33,403 nt of DNA from Candidatus Brachybacterium merdigallinarum (lineage in GTDB: Bacteria; Actinomycetota; Actinomycetes; Actinomycetales; Dermabacteraceae). Shown here piece by piece: positions 1 through 8,847 of this stretch. Within the stretch, counting starts at the first letter, position 1. Each line of letters begins with the position of its first letter. The notes beneath the pieces are model-generated. The model made no database searches. It was not told the origin of the DNA and saw nothing but the letters and a program-made list of their open reading frames with translations. The stretch covers positions 1 to 33,403 of the forward strand of contig DXDT01000091.1 in the NCBI GenBank assembly GCA_019115335.1, given 5' to 3'. The translations under genes and the position numbers were made by a program.

Positions 1-2
1 CG

Positions 3-305
<303 letters not shown>

Positions 306-331
306 GCGCCTCACGCAGCGTCCCGCTGGCG

Positions 332-366
332 CAGCGCCCCGGTCCCACTGCGGGACCGGGGCGCTG
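332..366 (+). terminator. Intrinsic terminator-like hairpin after sucD
   Basis: A perfect 15-bp stem (332-346 pairs with 352-366; left arm cagcgccccggtccc) closes a 5-nt loop, actgc. There is no long T-run after it, which is common for hairpin terminators in GC-rich actinobacteria. It ends the sucCD transcript and separates it from the CPBP gene. Confidence 0.8.
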
Positions 367-468
367 TGCTCTGGGGTGGCGGGGTCCGGGATGGCGGGCG
401 GCTTCGCCCCCCGAGATCCGGCACCGAAGGAGGAGGCGCTCACGCGGCGACCCGGGAAGCATGGGGTC

Positions 469-1392
469 ATGACCCCCGAAGCTCCCGCACCGTCTGCCCC
501 CGTGCGGCGGATGCAGCCCTCCGCGGCCACCGATCGGCCCGTCGTGATCGTAGCCCTGGGTGCCGTGTTCGCCGCCGCGATCCTGGTCACGACCCTGCGC
601 CATCCACGCGGGATCGTCACCTCCGCGGATCCCGGTTACGCCCCGGTGCCGCTCCCGCTGCTGCTGGTCCCTGCGCTCCTGAGCATCCTCCTCACCCTGC
701 TGCTGACCCGCCCCGGCGGCCGGCGAGGCACGGCGAGCCCGAGCGCGGTGAAGACCCTGCGGCCGGTCGGTGCCCGGCGGGAGACGGCCGGGCTGCTGGG
801 GCTCACCCTCGCCTTCCCGCTGCTGGTCCCCCTGCTGCCGCTTCCCGAGGACTATGTGCTGCTCAAGGCGGCCCTGTTCTTGGTGATCCCGGTGCTCTCG
901 CTGTGGCTGCTGGCGCGGCGCCGGGGTGCCTCGGTGCGGATCGCGCGCCCGGGCCTGCGCTGGTGGGTACCGCTCGCCCCGGCGCTGCTGCTCGGGACCC
1001 TCAGCACCGTCGGACCGTTCTCGAACGGCCAGCCCGACCAGTGGCCGCCGCTGGCGACGCTCCTGATCGCCGCGATCGTCACGGCGATCACTGCGGGTCT
1101 GGGGGAGGAGCTGCTGTACCGCCGATTCCTGCAGACCCGGCTGGAGGCTCTGCTGGGGCCGGTCACGGGCCTGCTGCTCGCCTCCCTCCTGTTCGGGCTG
1201 ATGCACGTCGCCTCGCACGGAGCCGGGTCCCTCGGGGAGAGCGCCGCCCAGGTCATCGCCCTGCAGGGCACCACCGGCATCGCCCTGGGAGTGATCTGGA
1301 TGCGCACCCGGCGCCTGGGGGCGATCGTGCTCGCGCACGTGCTGCTGAACGGCTTCGGCGTCCTCCTGCATGTGCTGAGCCTGCTGGGGTGA
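469..1392 (+). CDS. CPBP family intramembrane metalloprotease (CAAX protease/bacteriocin-processing type)
   Basis: A polytopic membrane protein of 307 residues with about seven or eight hydrophobic segments. It carries the three conserved CPBP (Abi, PF02517) motifs near the C-terminus: the glutamate pair in EELLYRRFLQ (E213/E214), the FxxxH motif FGLMH (H246), and H290 with N294 in HVLLN. These are the presumed metal ligands of glutamyl intramembrane proteases related to Rce1. Substrates of such bacterial members are mostly unknown and cannot be inferred here. The frame is open from GTG 376, but that start lies only 10 nt after the sucD terminator. ATG 469 begins a more typical N-terminus (MTPEAPAPS) and has AAGCAT six bases upstream, a weak leaderless -10. 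ATG 391 is a second alternative. The gene is monocistronic. Confidence 0.85.
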   Translation: MTPEAPAPSAPVRRMQPSAATDRPVVIVALGAVFAAAILVTTLRHPRGIVTSADPGYAPVPLPLLLVPALLSILLTLLLTRPGGRRGTASPSAVKTLRPVGARRETAGLLGLTLAFPLLVPLLPLPEDYVLLKAALFLVIPVLSLWLLARRRGASVRIARPGLRWWVPLAPALLLGTLSTVGPFSNGQPDQWPPLATLLIAAIVTAITAGLGEELLYRRFLQTRLEALLGPVTGLLLASLLFGLMHVASHGAGSLGESAAQVIALQGTTGIALGVIWMRTRRLGAIVLAHVLLNGFGVLLHVLSLLG

Positions 1393-1487
1393 GCCGGCGC
1401 CCCACTGCTGCGGTCACGGATCCGAACTGATGCGGTCACGGAACCGAGAGCTTTCGTGTCACCCTGTCAGCTCGCGGGCGAACGGGG

Positions 1488-1515
1488 TGTGGAACCCTCG
1501 CGCGAGCACTAGAAT
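1488..1515 (+). promoter_or_regulatory. Probable promoter of the DtxR/IdeR gene
   Basis: TGTGGA (1488-1493) and TAGAAT (1510-1515) are separated by 16 nt. The -10 is a good match to TANNNT; the -35 is weak. Transcription would start near 1522 and give a leader of about 30 nt that contains the Shine-Dalgarno sequence aaggggag before GTG 1553. Confidence 0.5.
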
Positions 1516-1552
1516 GGACAGCATCAATTCTTTGACGACGAAGGGGAGTCTC

Positions 1553-2281
1553 GTGAGCGGCGAACTCATCGACACCACCGAGATGTATCTGAAGACGGTG
1601 TTCGAGCTGCACGAGGCCGGCGTGGCACCGCTCCGCGCCCGCATCGCGGAGCGCCTGGGGCATTCGGGACCGACGGTCTCCCAGACGGTCGCGCGGATGG
1701 AGCGCGACGGTCTGCTGCATCTGGACGACCAGCGACGCATCCGTCTGACCGAGCAGGGCAGCGCAGTCGCGACCGACGTCATGCGCAAGCATCGGCTGGC
1801 CGAGCGCCACCTGCTCGACGTGATCGGACTGGACTACTCGCTGGTCCATGAGGAGGCGTGCCGCTGGGAGCACGTCATGAGCCGTGAGGTCGAGGAGCGC
1901 ATCGCCGCCCAGATCGCCCCTCCCTATCTCGACCCCTACGGCAACCCGATCCCCGGTCTCGAGGACCTCGGCATCGCCGGCACGAGCGAGAGCGCGGTCA
2001 CCCGGGACGGTAAAGGTCTGCCCAACCGGGGTGTCGAGCTGCCCGAGGTCATCTCCGCGGACACCGCGGGCCGAGTGCAGCTGGTCCGGATCGGCGAGAG
2101 CGCCCAGAGCGATCCCGCGTTCCTGGAGGAACTCGCACGTCACGACATGCTTCCGGGCAGCGAGATGGGTGTGGATCGGGTGGCCGACAGCTTCCTGCTG
2201 CGGGGCGCCGACGGCGTCGATGTCGCGATCCCGCTCGCCGTCGCCGCTCAGCTCTATGTGACCCCGATCGCGGCCGAGTAA
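1553..2281 (+). CDS. ideR: DtxR/IdeR family metal-dependent transcriptional repressor
   Basis: A 242-residue protein that aligns end to end with Corynebacterium DtxR and mycobacterial IdeR. It has an N-terminal winged helix (IDTTEMYLKTVFELHEAGV, then SGPTVSQTVARMERDGL), a dimerisation/metal domain, and a C-terminal SH3-like domain. All metal ligands are present one position later than in DtxR: M11, C103, E106 and H107 for the primary site, and H80, E84 and H99 for the ancillary site. The family binds Fe(II) and represses iron uptake and storage genes through tox/iron boxes. The start is set at GTG 1553, which has aaggggag four bases upstream and gives DtxR-like length. The frame is open further upstream to 1430, but that extension crosses the promoter and matches nothing in the family. 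Iron rather than manganese specificity is inferred from the close DtxR resemblance. I recognise no iron box in this window. Confidence 0.93.
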   Translation: MSGELIDTTEMYLKTVFELHEAGVAPLRARIAERLGHSGPTVSQTVARMERDGLLHLDDQRRIRLTEQGSAVATDVMRKHRLAERHLLDVIGLDYSLVHEEACRWEHVMSREVEERIAAQIAPPYLDPYGNPIPGLEDLGIAGTSESAVTRDGKGLPNRGVELPEVISADTAGRVQLVRIGESAQSDPAFLEELARHDMLPGSEMGVDRVADSFLLRGADGVDVAIPLAVAAQLYVTPIAAE

Positions 2282-2320
2282 AGGCTCCGTCAAGCTCTGC
2301 CCCAGATGCTCCCAGGTGGA

Positions 2321-2350
2321 CTGACGGAGGGGGTGCCCTCCGCCTAGGGT
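2321..2350 (+). promoter_or_regulatory. Probable promoter of the NlpC/P60 gene
   Basis: CTGACG (2321-2326) and TAGGGT (2345-2350) have an 18-nt spacer. Start of transcription would be close to 2357, which leaves a leader of about 117 nt before GTG 2474. The -35 overlaps the right arm of an 8-bp inverted repeat (ctccgtca 2285-2292 / tgacggag 2322-2329). Confidence 0.45.
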
Positions 2351-2356
2351 CGTACC

Positions 2357-2473
2357 CGTGCCGAGGCCCCTTTCCCCGGCACGTCCTCTCCGGAAGCCCC
2401 TGCTGTGCCCCGGTTGAGGTCTGCGGAACGTTCGAGAGCACAGGCCGTCGGCCCCGGGGCATGGGAGCGAAAC
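2357..2473 (+). other. Structured 5' leader of the NlpC/P60 gene (possible RNA regulatory element)
   Basis: The predicted leader opens with a 7-bp hairpin (cgtgccg 2357-2363 / cggcacg 2377-2383). A second long-range pairing, tgccccgg (2406-2413) with ccggggca (2454-2461), ends two bases before the Shine-Dalgarno GGGAG (2463-2467). Cell-wall hydrolase genes in actinobacteria are often preceded by the ydaO-type c-di-AMP riboswitch, but I do not find its conserved core here. This could be an unassigned regulatory leader or chance pairing in GC-rich DNA. Confidence 0.3.
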
Positions 2474-3322
2474 GTGTCGAAGACTGCGATCAACACTCAC
2501 CGCCGCGACATGCGCACGGTGACCCCCGTCGTCCGCTACGGCCGCACCGCCGCCGGTGCCGCCCTGGCCGCGGGAGTCCTCTTCGGAGGCACCTCCGCCG
2601 CGACGGCCGGGCCGAACAGTGACGAGGCCGCCCCCCAGGCCGAGGGCGTCGCCGCCCCGGCACCGGCCGCCGCTGTCGCCCCCGCAGTGACCCTCCCCGC
2701 CGCCGAGAACACCGGTGAGGGCGAGCAGGCCGGCGTCACCGGCCTCGCGCCCGCCGCCGGCTCGATCACCATCGAGGTCGAGGAGCCCGAGCCCGTCGTG
2801 GTCGAGGAGCCCGAGGCCGAGGACGAGGACGCCGAGGAGACCGAGGGGACCTCCGAGGAGCGCACCGAGGACGAGACCGCGTCCCGTGACTCCGAGCGCT
2901 CCTCCCGTGTGGACGACGAGGACGAGGACGAGGACGAGGACAGCTCCTCCGAGGGCGAGTCCGAGGAGTCCGCCCCCGCCTCCAGCGCCGGCAAGGGCAG
3001 CTCCATTCTGGCCACCGCCCGCTCCGGCATCGGCACCCCCTACGTCTACGGCGGATCCTCCCCCTCCGGCTGGGACTGCTCCGGCTTCGTGCAGTGGGTC
3101 TACAAGCAGCACGGCATCGACCTGCCCCGCACCGCCGGCGCACAGGCCGCCCGCGGCACTGTGATCTCGAAGTCCGAGGCCCGCCCCGGCGACCTCGTCT
3201 ACAAGCCCGGACACATCGGCATCTACGCCGGCGGCAACCAGTTCGTCGACGCCGGTAACAGCCGCGTGGACACCTCCGAGCGCAACATCTACTCCGGCAG
3301 CTGGACCTACATCCGGATCTGA
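2474..3322 (+). CDS. Secreted NlpC/P60 family peptidoglycan endopeptidase with acidic linker
   Basis: A 282-residue exported protein. Residues 1-45 form a signal peptide with a long basic n-region and a hydrophobic core (AAGAALAAGVLFGG). Residues about 46-175 are a low-complexity Ala/Pro then Glu/Asp/Ser linker that includes an (ED)n run near 147-156. Residues 176-282 are an NlpC/P60 domain with catalytic Cys202 in WDCSGF and His247 in GHIGIYAGG. The third polar residue would fall near D259/N262 in FVDAGN, not the usual histidine. Such enzymes cleave stem peptides of peptidoglycan outside the membrane. The GTG start is supported by GGGAG six bases upstream; starting earlier at 2405 would add a peptide that spoils the signal sequence. 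No LysM or SH3 wall-binding domain is visible, so the acidic linker may provide surface behaviour. It is monocistronic with its own terminator. Confidence 0.9.
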   Translation: MSKTAINTHRRDMRTVTPVVRYGRTAAGAALAAGVLFGGTSAATAGPNSDEAAPQAEGVAAPAPAAAVAPAVTLPAAENTGEGEQAGVTGLAPAAGSITIEVEEPEPVVVEEPEAEDEDAEETEGTSEERTEDETASRDSERSSRVDDEDEDEDEDSSSEGESEESAPASSAGKGSSILATARSGIGTPYVYGGSSPSGWDCSGFVQWVYKQHGIDLPRTAGAQAARGTVISKSEARPGDLVYKPGHIGIYAGGNQFVDAGNSRVDTSERNIYSGSWTYIRI

Positions 3323-3340
3323 GCATCCCCGCGCCGCGAC

Positions 3341-3372
3341 ACGGCCTCGCACCCGATCGGGTGCGGGGCCGT
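3341..3372 (+). terminator. Intrinsic terminator-like hairpin after the NlpC/P60 gene
   Basis: A 14-bp stem with one G:T pair (acggcctcgcaccc 3341-3354 with 3359-3372) closes the tetraloop gatc. It lies 18 nt after the stop codon. Confidence 0.75.
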
Positions 3373-3455
3373 TCCCATGTCCGCTCCCACGACATGTGCC
3401 GGGCCCCCTTGATGTCTCCCCAGGACCTCCCCACCCTGCCCCCTCCCACCGGCCG

Positions 3456-3477
3456 TACCGGCCAGATCCGGCCGGTA
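3456..3477. repeat. Perfect inverted repeat overlapping the -10 of the 3488 gene
   Basis: taccggcc (3456-3463) and ggccggta (3470-3477) are perfect 8-bp arms around agatcc. The right arm runs into the TAGCCT -10 hexamer at 3476-3481. That position suits a repressor operator, though no regulator is known. Confidence 0.45.
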
Positions 3478-3481
3478 GCCT
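3476..3481 (+). promoter_or_regulatory. Leaderless-type -10 element for the 3488 gene
   Basis: TAGCCT ends six bases before GTG 3488, and no Shine-Dalgarno sequence lies between. Transcription starting at or next to the GTG would give a leaderless mRNA. Confidence 0.5.
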
Positions 3482-3487
3482 CGGCAC

Positions 3488-4330
3488 GTGGACTCACTGC
3501 GTGATCTGATCTCCGCCGCGATGCTCGTCGCCGCGGCCGTGCTCGGCGCCCTCTGGCTGCCCGCCACCTGGTTGAGCGAAAACGTGGTCGACCAGGACGG
3601 GTTCCTGGAGATCGCCGCACCGCTCTCCCAGGACGCCGAGGTGCAGCGCTCCCTCGGCGACAGTGCCGTCACCGCCGTCCTGGACGACGACCGGATCCCG
3701 GACTGGATCGCGGACCAGGTCGAGCCGCTGCTCCAGGAGCAGGCCGTCAAGCTCACCGACATGGACTCCTACGCGACCATGTGGGATGCGGTCATGTCCG
3801 ATCTCCACACCGGCCTGTTCACCCCGGGCACCCAGGAGCTCGAGGTCGACCTCGGCCCGGCGATCGACCAGCTCCTCACCGGGGTCGAGGAGACTCTGCC
3901 GGGCGGGATCGAGGTCCCCCGCCCCGAGGGGGTCAGCGTCTCCCTCGCCACGATCCCGGACGTGCCCCTGCTGAACCTCGCCGCCGACGCGGCCCTCTGG
4001 GCACCCTGGCTGGGACCGGCCGCCCTGGTCCTCGTCGCGGCCGCACTGCTGCTCGGAGCCCACCGCCGCGGTCTGCTGATCCTCGCCGGAGCGCTCGCCC
4101 TGCTCGCCGGAGGTGCCACGCTGCTGGTCTCCTCGCAGATCGAGACACTGGTCCCGAACGCACTGGACCAGGCCGAGTTCGTCGGACCCATCGTGCAGGC
4201 ATTCCAGGCCCAGTTCGCCGCCCAGCTGCTTCCGCAGGGCGTGATCCTGCTGGGCGGAGGTGCTCTGGTGATGGCGCTGGGCCTGGTGCTGCTGGGCCTG
4301 CGCCGCCCGCGGAGGCAGCGCCGGCCGTAG
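3488..4330 (+). CDS. Conserved membrane protein of unknown function
   Basis: A 280-residue protein I cannot assign to a named family. One membrane segment at about residues 8-28 (AAMLVAAAVLGALWLPATWL) is followed by roughly 120 residues that are acidic and probably extracytoplasmic, including paired segments of LLQEQAVKL and DQLLTGVEETLPGG type. Three further membrane segments occupy the C-terminal 100 residues (PAALVLVAAALLLGAH, LLILAGALALLAGGATLL, GVILLGGGALVMALGLVLL). It ends in a short arginine-rich cytoplasmic tail. The topology resembles actinobacterial integral membrane proteins that have one large external loop after the first helix. It starts at GTG 3488 from a leaderless promoter that overlaps an inverted repeat. 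The next gene is convergent. Confidence 0.75.
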   Translation: MDSLRDLISAAMLVAAAVLGALWLPATWLSENVVDQDGFLEIAAPLSQDAEVQRSLGDSAVTAVLDDDRIPDWIADQVEPLLQEQAVKLTDMDSYATMWDAVMSDLHTGLFTPGTQELEVDLGPAIDQLLTGVEETLPGGIEVPRPEGVSVSLATIPDVPLLNLAADAALWAPWLGPAALVLVAAALLLGAHRRGLLILAGALALLAGGATLLVSSQIETLVPNALDQAEFVGPIVQAFQAQFAAQLLPQGVILLGGGALVMALGLVLLGLRRPRRQRRP

Positions 4331-4399
4331 GGACTGCGCCGGTCGCAGGCACTGAGCGGGGCAGAGGTGCGGTGCTGGGCGCAGGGACCGCGCCGGGCC

Positions 4400-5311
4400 T
4401 CAGATCAGGCCGAGGCTCTGGAAGGCGGTGACGACCCCGAGCTCGGCCGGGCCGGGGACCACGGTGTCCGCCGCGGCGAGCAGCTGCTCCGGAGCGCCCT
4501 GGACCGCCACGCCGGTGCCGGCGATCCGCATCATCCCCAGATCGTTCAGCCCATCGCCGATCGCCACGGTCGCGGACTGCTCGAGGCCGAGGTGCTCGCA
4601 GGCGAGCAGGAGGCCGTCGGCCTTGTCGATCCCGGCCAGGTGCAGCTCACCGGAGGCGGTCCGGTGCTGCATGATCGCACCGGGCAGCGCGCCGATCTCC
4701 GGCCCGATGCGAGCGGCGAGGTCCTCGAGCGGCACCGGCGAGCTCCACAGCGAGATCTTCGCGAAGCTCTCCCGGGTCAGGTCCGCAGGCACCTGGACGG
4801 CCTCGGCGATGTCCCGGGGACCGCCGCCGATCCCGGCGGAGAGCTCCTGGGCGGAGGGCTGCGGGCGGGAACGGACCAGCTCGGCCGTCGCTGCGGTCGC
4901 GTACAGCGCCTCGTGCGCCTCCAGCACGAACGGCACCTCCTGCTCCAGCAGCACCTCGACCGCGCGGCGACCCAGCGGGGCGGGGAACTCCTCGTCGCGC
5001 AGCACCTCGGTGCCCAGCTGGATGCGGGCGCCGGCAGCGGTGATCATCCCGTCGAACAGGGCTGCGACGTCGGGGTGGACGATCGAGGCGGCCCGACCCG
5101 TCGCCAGCAGCACCGTGTGGCCCGCTGCGCGCGCCGCGAGGACCGCCTCCGCATGGGCGCGCGGGGCGACACCCCGCGCGGCGAGGGTGCCGTCGAAGTC
5201 GATCAGCACCAGGCGGCGCGTCGAGTCGCCGGCCACCGGGGCCGGGGGCACCGCCGCGGAAGGTGCAGAAGCAGTGGTCACAGGATCAGAAGGCACAGAA
5301 GCAGTGGTCAC
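4400..5311 (-). CDS. HAD superfamily hydrolase, Cof-like (type IIB cap) phosphatase
   Basis: A 303-residue protein with the haloacid dehalogenase motifs in order: DFDGT (nucleophile D38, acid/base D40), a motif II threonine in LLATGR, motif III lysine in GIDKADGLL, and motif IV GDGLND. The long segment between motifs II and III (ITAAGARI onward) fits the C2B cap of Cof/YbiV-type sugar-phosphate or nucleotide phosphatases. The substrate is unknown. The N-terminal 30 residues are a Ala/Pro/Thr-rich extension that contains a duplicated VTTAS segment produced by a 30-bp tandem repeat. GTG 5311 overlaps the stop of the upstream MBL gene as GTGA, and a TAGGCT -10 ends six bases before it, so it may be translated both by coupling and from its own leaderless transcript. 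GTG 5281 in the repeat copy is an alternative start. Confidence 0.85.
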   Translation of the reverse strand: MTTASVPSDPVTTASAPSAAVPPAPVAGDSTRRLVLIDFDGTLAARGVAPRAHAEAVLAARAAGHTVLLATGRAASIVHPDVAALFDGMITAAGARIQLGTEVLRDEEFPAPLGRRAVEVLLEQEVPFVLEAHEALYATAATAELVRSRPQPSAQELSAGIGGGPRDIAEAVQVPADLTRESFAKISLWSSPVPLEDLAARIGPEIGALPGAIMQHRTASGELHLAGIDKADGLLLACEHLGLEQSATVAIGDGLNDLGMMRIAGTGVAVQGAPEQLLAAADTVVPGPAELGVVTAFQSLGLI

Positions 5312-5320
5312 AGCATCAGC
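5261..5320. repeat. 30-bp tandem duplication at the HAD-gene start
   Basis: 5261-5290 and 5291-5320 match at 26 of 30 positions; both contain cagaagcagtggtcacag. The duplicated unit carries the GTG start of the HAD gene (minus strand), so two equivalent in-frame GTG codons lie 30 nt apart. Confidence 0.85.
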
Positions 5321-6195
5321 CTACGTGGTGGAGCATGAACGGTCCCGAGAGCAGGGTCGACGGGCCGCTCGGCGGCCGCATCATGCGAGGTGGTCAGCCG
5401 CACCGACGGCTCCCGGGAGCGCAGTGCCAGCAGGCGGCGCTGGGTGGAGCGCAGCAGGGGGACGTCCTGGGCGAGCACGGCCTGGCGCGCGGCGATCCCC
5501 GCATCGCGCAGCAGTCCCGCCACGCTCGCGAACGGACCCGCGGCGCGCCCGTGCGACTCCCCGGTGCTGTCCGATCGCACGGTGGTGGGGGAGAGGGTGC
5601 GCGCCGAGTGCGCGGCATCTCCCGCATGCAGCAGCCAGCCTCCGGTCGGATCCGGGAGCGCCACCCCGGCATGGCCCGCTGTGTGACCGGGCAGCGGCAC
5701 CAGATGCATCCCCGGGGCGACGTCCGAGAGATCCACGGCCCCCGGCAGGCCCAGGAGGGTCCCCCGCCCCGGTCGATGCAGGACCAGGCGCGGATCATGC
5801 GCCCAGTGCTCCGAGCGATACCGCAATCGCTCGCGGTGGCCGCGCGGTCCCGTGATCGCCGCGTGCTCGGCGGCCAGCAGATGGACCCGAGCCTGCGGGA
5901 AGTCGGCGATCCCTCCCGCATGGTCGAGATCGCCATGGGTGAGGACCACATCGCTCACCGCCGACGGATCCAGGCCACGCTCCGTGATCTGCGCATGCGC
6001 CGTCTCCGCCGGATCCAGCGCCGCGCCGAGCAGCCACCGCATCGGGCCGAGCCGCCGGGGGTCGGTGACGTCGGCCCGCCCGAACCCGGCATCGACCAGC
6101 ACCAGGCGTGCACCGACCTCGAGCAGCAGCACCCGGCAGACCAAGCGTCCGCCCGGCGGGCGCAGGGTCCCGCAGTTCAGCTCGTGGAGGCGCAT
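5308..6195 (-). CDS. MBL-fold metallo-hydrolase
   Basis: A 295-residue metallo-beta-lactamase-fold protein. The metal-binding signature THGDLDHAGG (H87, D89, D91, H92) is an HxDxDH variant of the usual HxHxDH. It is followed by a third histidine region in LPGHTAGHAG and the bridging aspartate in LLHAGDAAH. VDAGFG near residue 37 is the usual strand-turn after the first sheet. The arrangement resembles lactonase-like and other small MBL hydrolases; the substrate cannot be read from the sequence. ATG 6195 is preferred over GTG 6201 because CAGAGT ends exactly six bases upstream, as in the leaderless genes around it. The stop overlaps the start of the downstream HAD gene by 4 nt (GTGA), so the two genes form an operon. 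Confidence 0.85.
   Translation of the reverse strand: MRLHELNCGTLRPPGGRLVCRVLLLEVGARLVLVDAGFGRADVTDPRRLGPMRWLLGAALDPAETAHAQITERGLDPSAVSDVVLTHGDLDHAGGIADFPQARVHLLAAEHAAITGPRGHRERLRYRSEHWAHDPRLVLHRPGRGTLLGLPGAVDLSDVAPGMHLVPLPGHTAGHAGVALPDPTGGWLLHAGDAAHSARTLSPTTVRSDSTGESHGRAAGPFASVAGLLRDAGIAARQAVLAQDVPLLRSTQRRLLALRSREPSVRLTTSHDAAAERPVDPALGTVHAPPRRLML
5318..5323 (-). promoter_or_regulatory. Possible internal leaderless -10 for the HAD gene
   Basis: TAGGCT on the minus strand ends six bases before GTG 5311. It lies inside the last codons of the MBL gene, so it could be a coincidence; its spacing is identical to the other leaderless elements here. Confidence 0.35.
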
Positions 6196-6201
6196 GCCCA
6201 C

Positions 6202-6207
6202 ACTCTG
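6202..6207 (-). promoter_or_regulatory. Possible leaderless -10 for the MBL gene
   Basis: CAGAGT on the minus strand ends six bases before ATG 6195. It lacks the first T of TANNNT but keeps A2 and T6; no Shine-Dalgarno sequence is visible. Confidence 0.35.
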
Positions 6208-6277
6208 CCAGCCCCGACCCGGGAGGGCCGGGAGACAGGGACGGATCTGCGGTGACCGCAGCTGCTCCCGGATGGGC

Positions 6278-8656
<2,379 letters not shown>

Positions 8657-8672
8657 CGGGACTCCAAGCGGC

Positions 8673-8734
8673 AGAGAGACGGCGCAGTCGGGGAGAGATG
8701 GGAAGACGGGAAGAGACGGCGAGACGGAGAGCGG
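8673..8734. repeat. Purine-rich low-complexity tract upstream of uvrA2
   Basis: The plus strand is almost entirely G and A with imperfect repeats around gagacgg, gggaagac and gggaagagac. It begins about 16 nt upstream of the uvrA2 start, so it would lie in that gene's 5' untranslated region or promoter as a pyrimidine-rich strand. It is also part of the 190-bp gap before mtr; nothing else is recognised in that gap apart from the mtr -10. Confidence 0.6.
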
Positions 8735-8835
8735 AACAGCAGCGCGCGAGAGCCGAGAGTACTCTGCGGGGCAGACTCCGGATACCCCGCCCGATCCTCC
8801 CGCGCAACCAGGGGCCCACAACAGGCACGGCGGAT

Positions 8836-8841
8836 TACCCT
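8836..8841 (+). promoter_or_regulatory. Leaderless-type -10 element for mtr
   Basis: TACCCT ends six bases before GTG 8848. This supports GTG 8848 as the start; its position coincides with the N-terminus expected for mycothione reductase. Confidence 0.55.
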
Positions 8842-8847
8842 GGAGCG

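Noticed and set aside
1430..1552. Longer N-terminus for the DtxR/IdeR protein
   Set aside because: It would cross the TAGAAT promoter and has no counterpart in DtxR or IdeR; GTG 1553 has a Shine-Dalgarno sequence and correct length.
2285..2329. Terminator after the DtxR/IdeR gene
   Set aside because: The 8-bp arms ctccgtca/tgacggag are separated by 29 nt without a T-run, so it is a weak hairpin; the right arm more likely belongs to the next promoter.
2357..2473. ydaO-type c-di-AMP riboswitch before the NlpC/P60 gene
   Set aside because: The expected conserved core sequences could not be found; only generic hairpins remain, so I list it as an unassigned structured leader.
8657..8821. Longer N-terminus for UvrA2
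   Set aside because: The extra 55 residues are encoded by the purine-rich tract (Ser/Pro/Leu-rich shadow), while ATG 8656 has a Shine-Dalgarno sequence and starts just before the first ABC domain.
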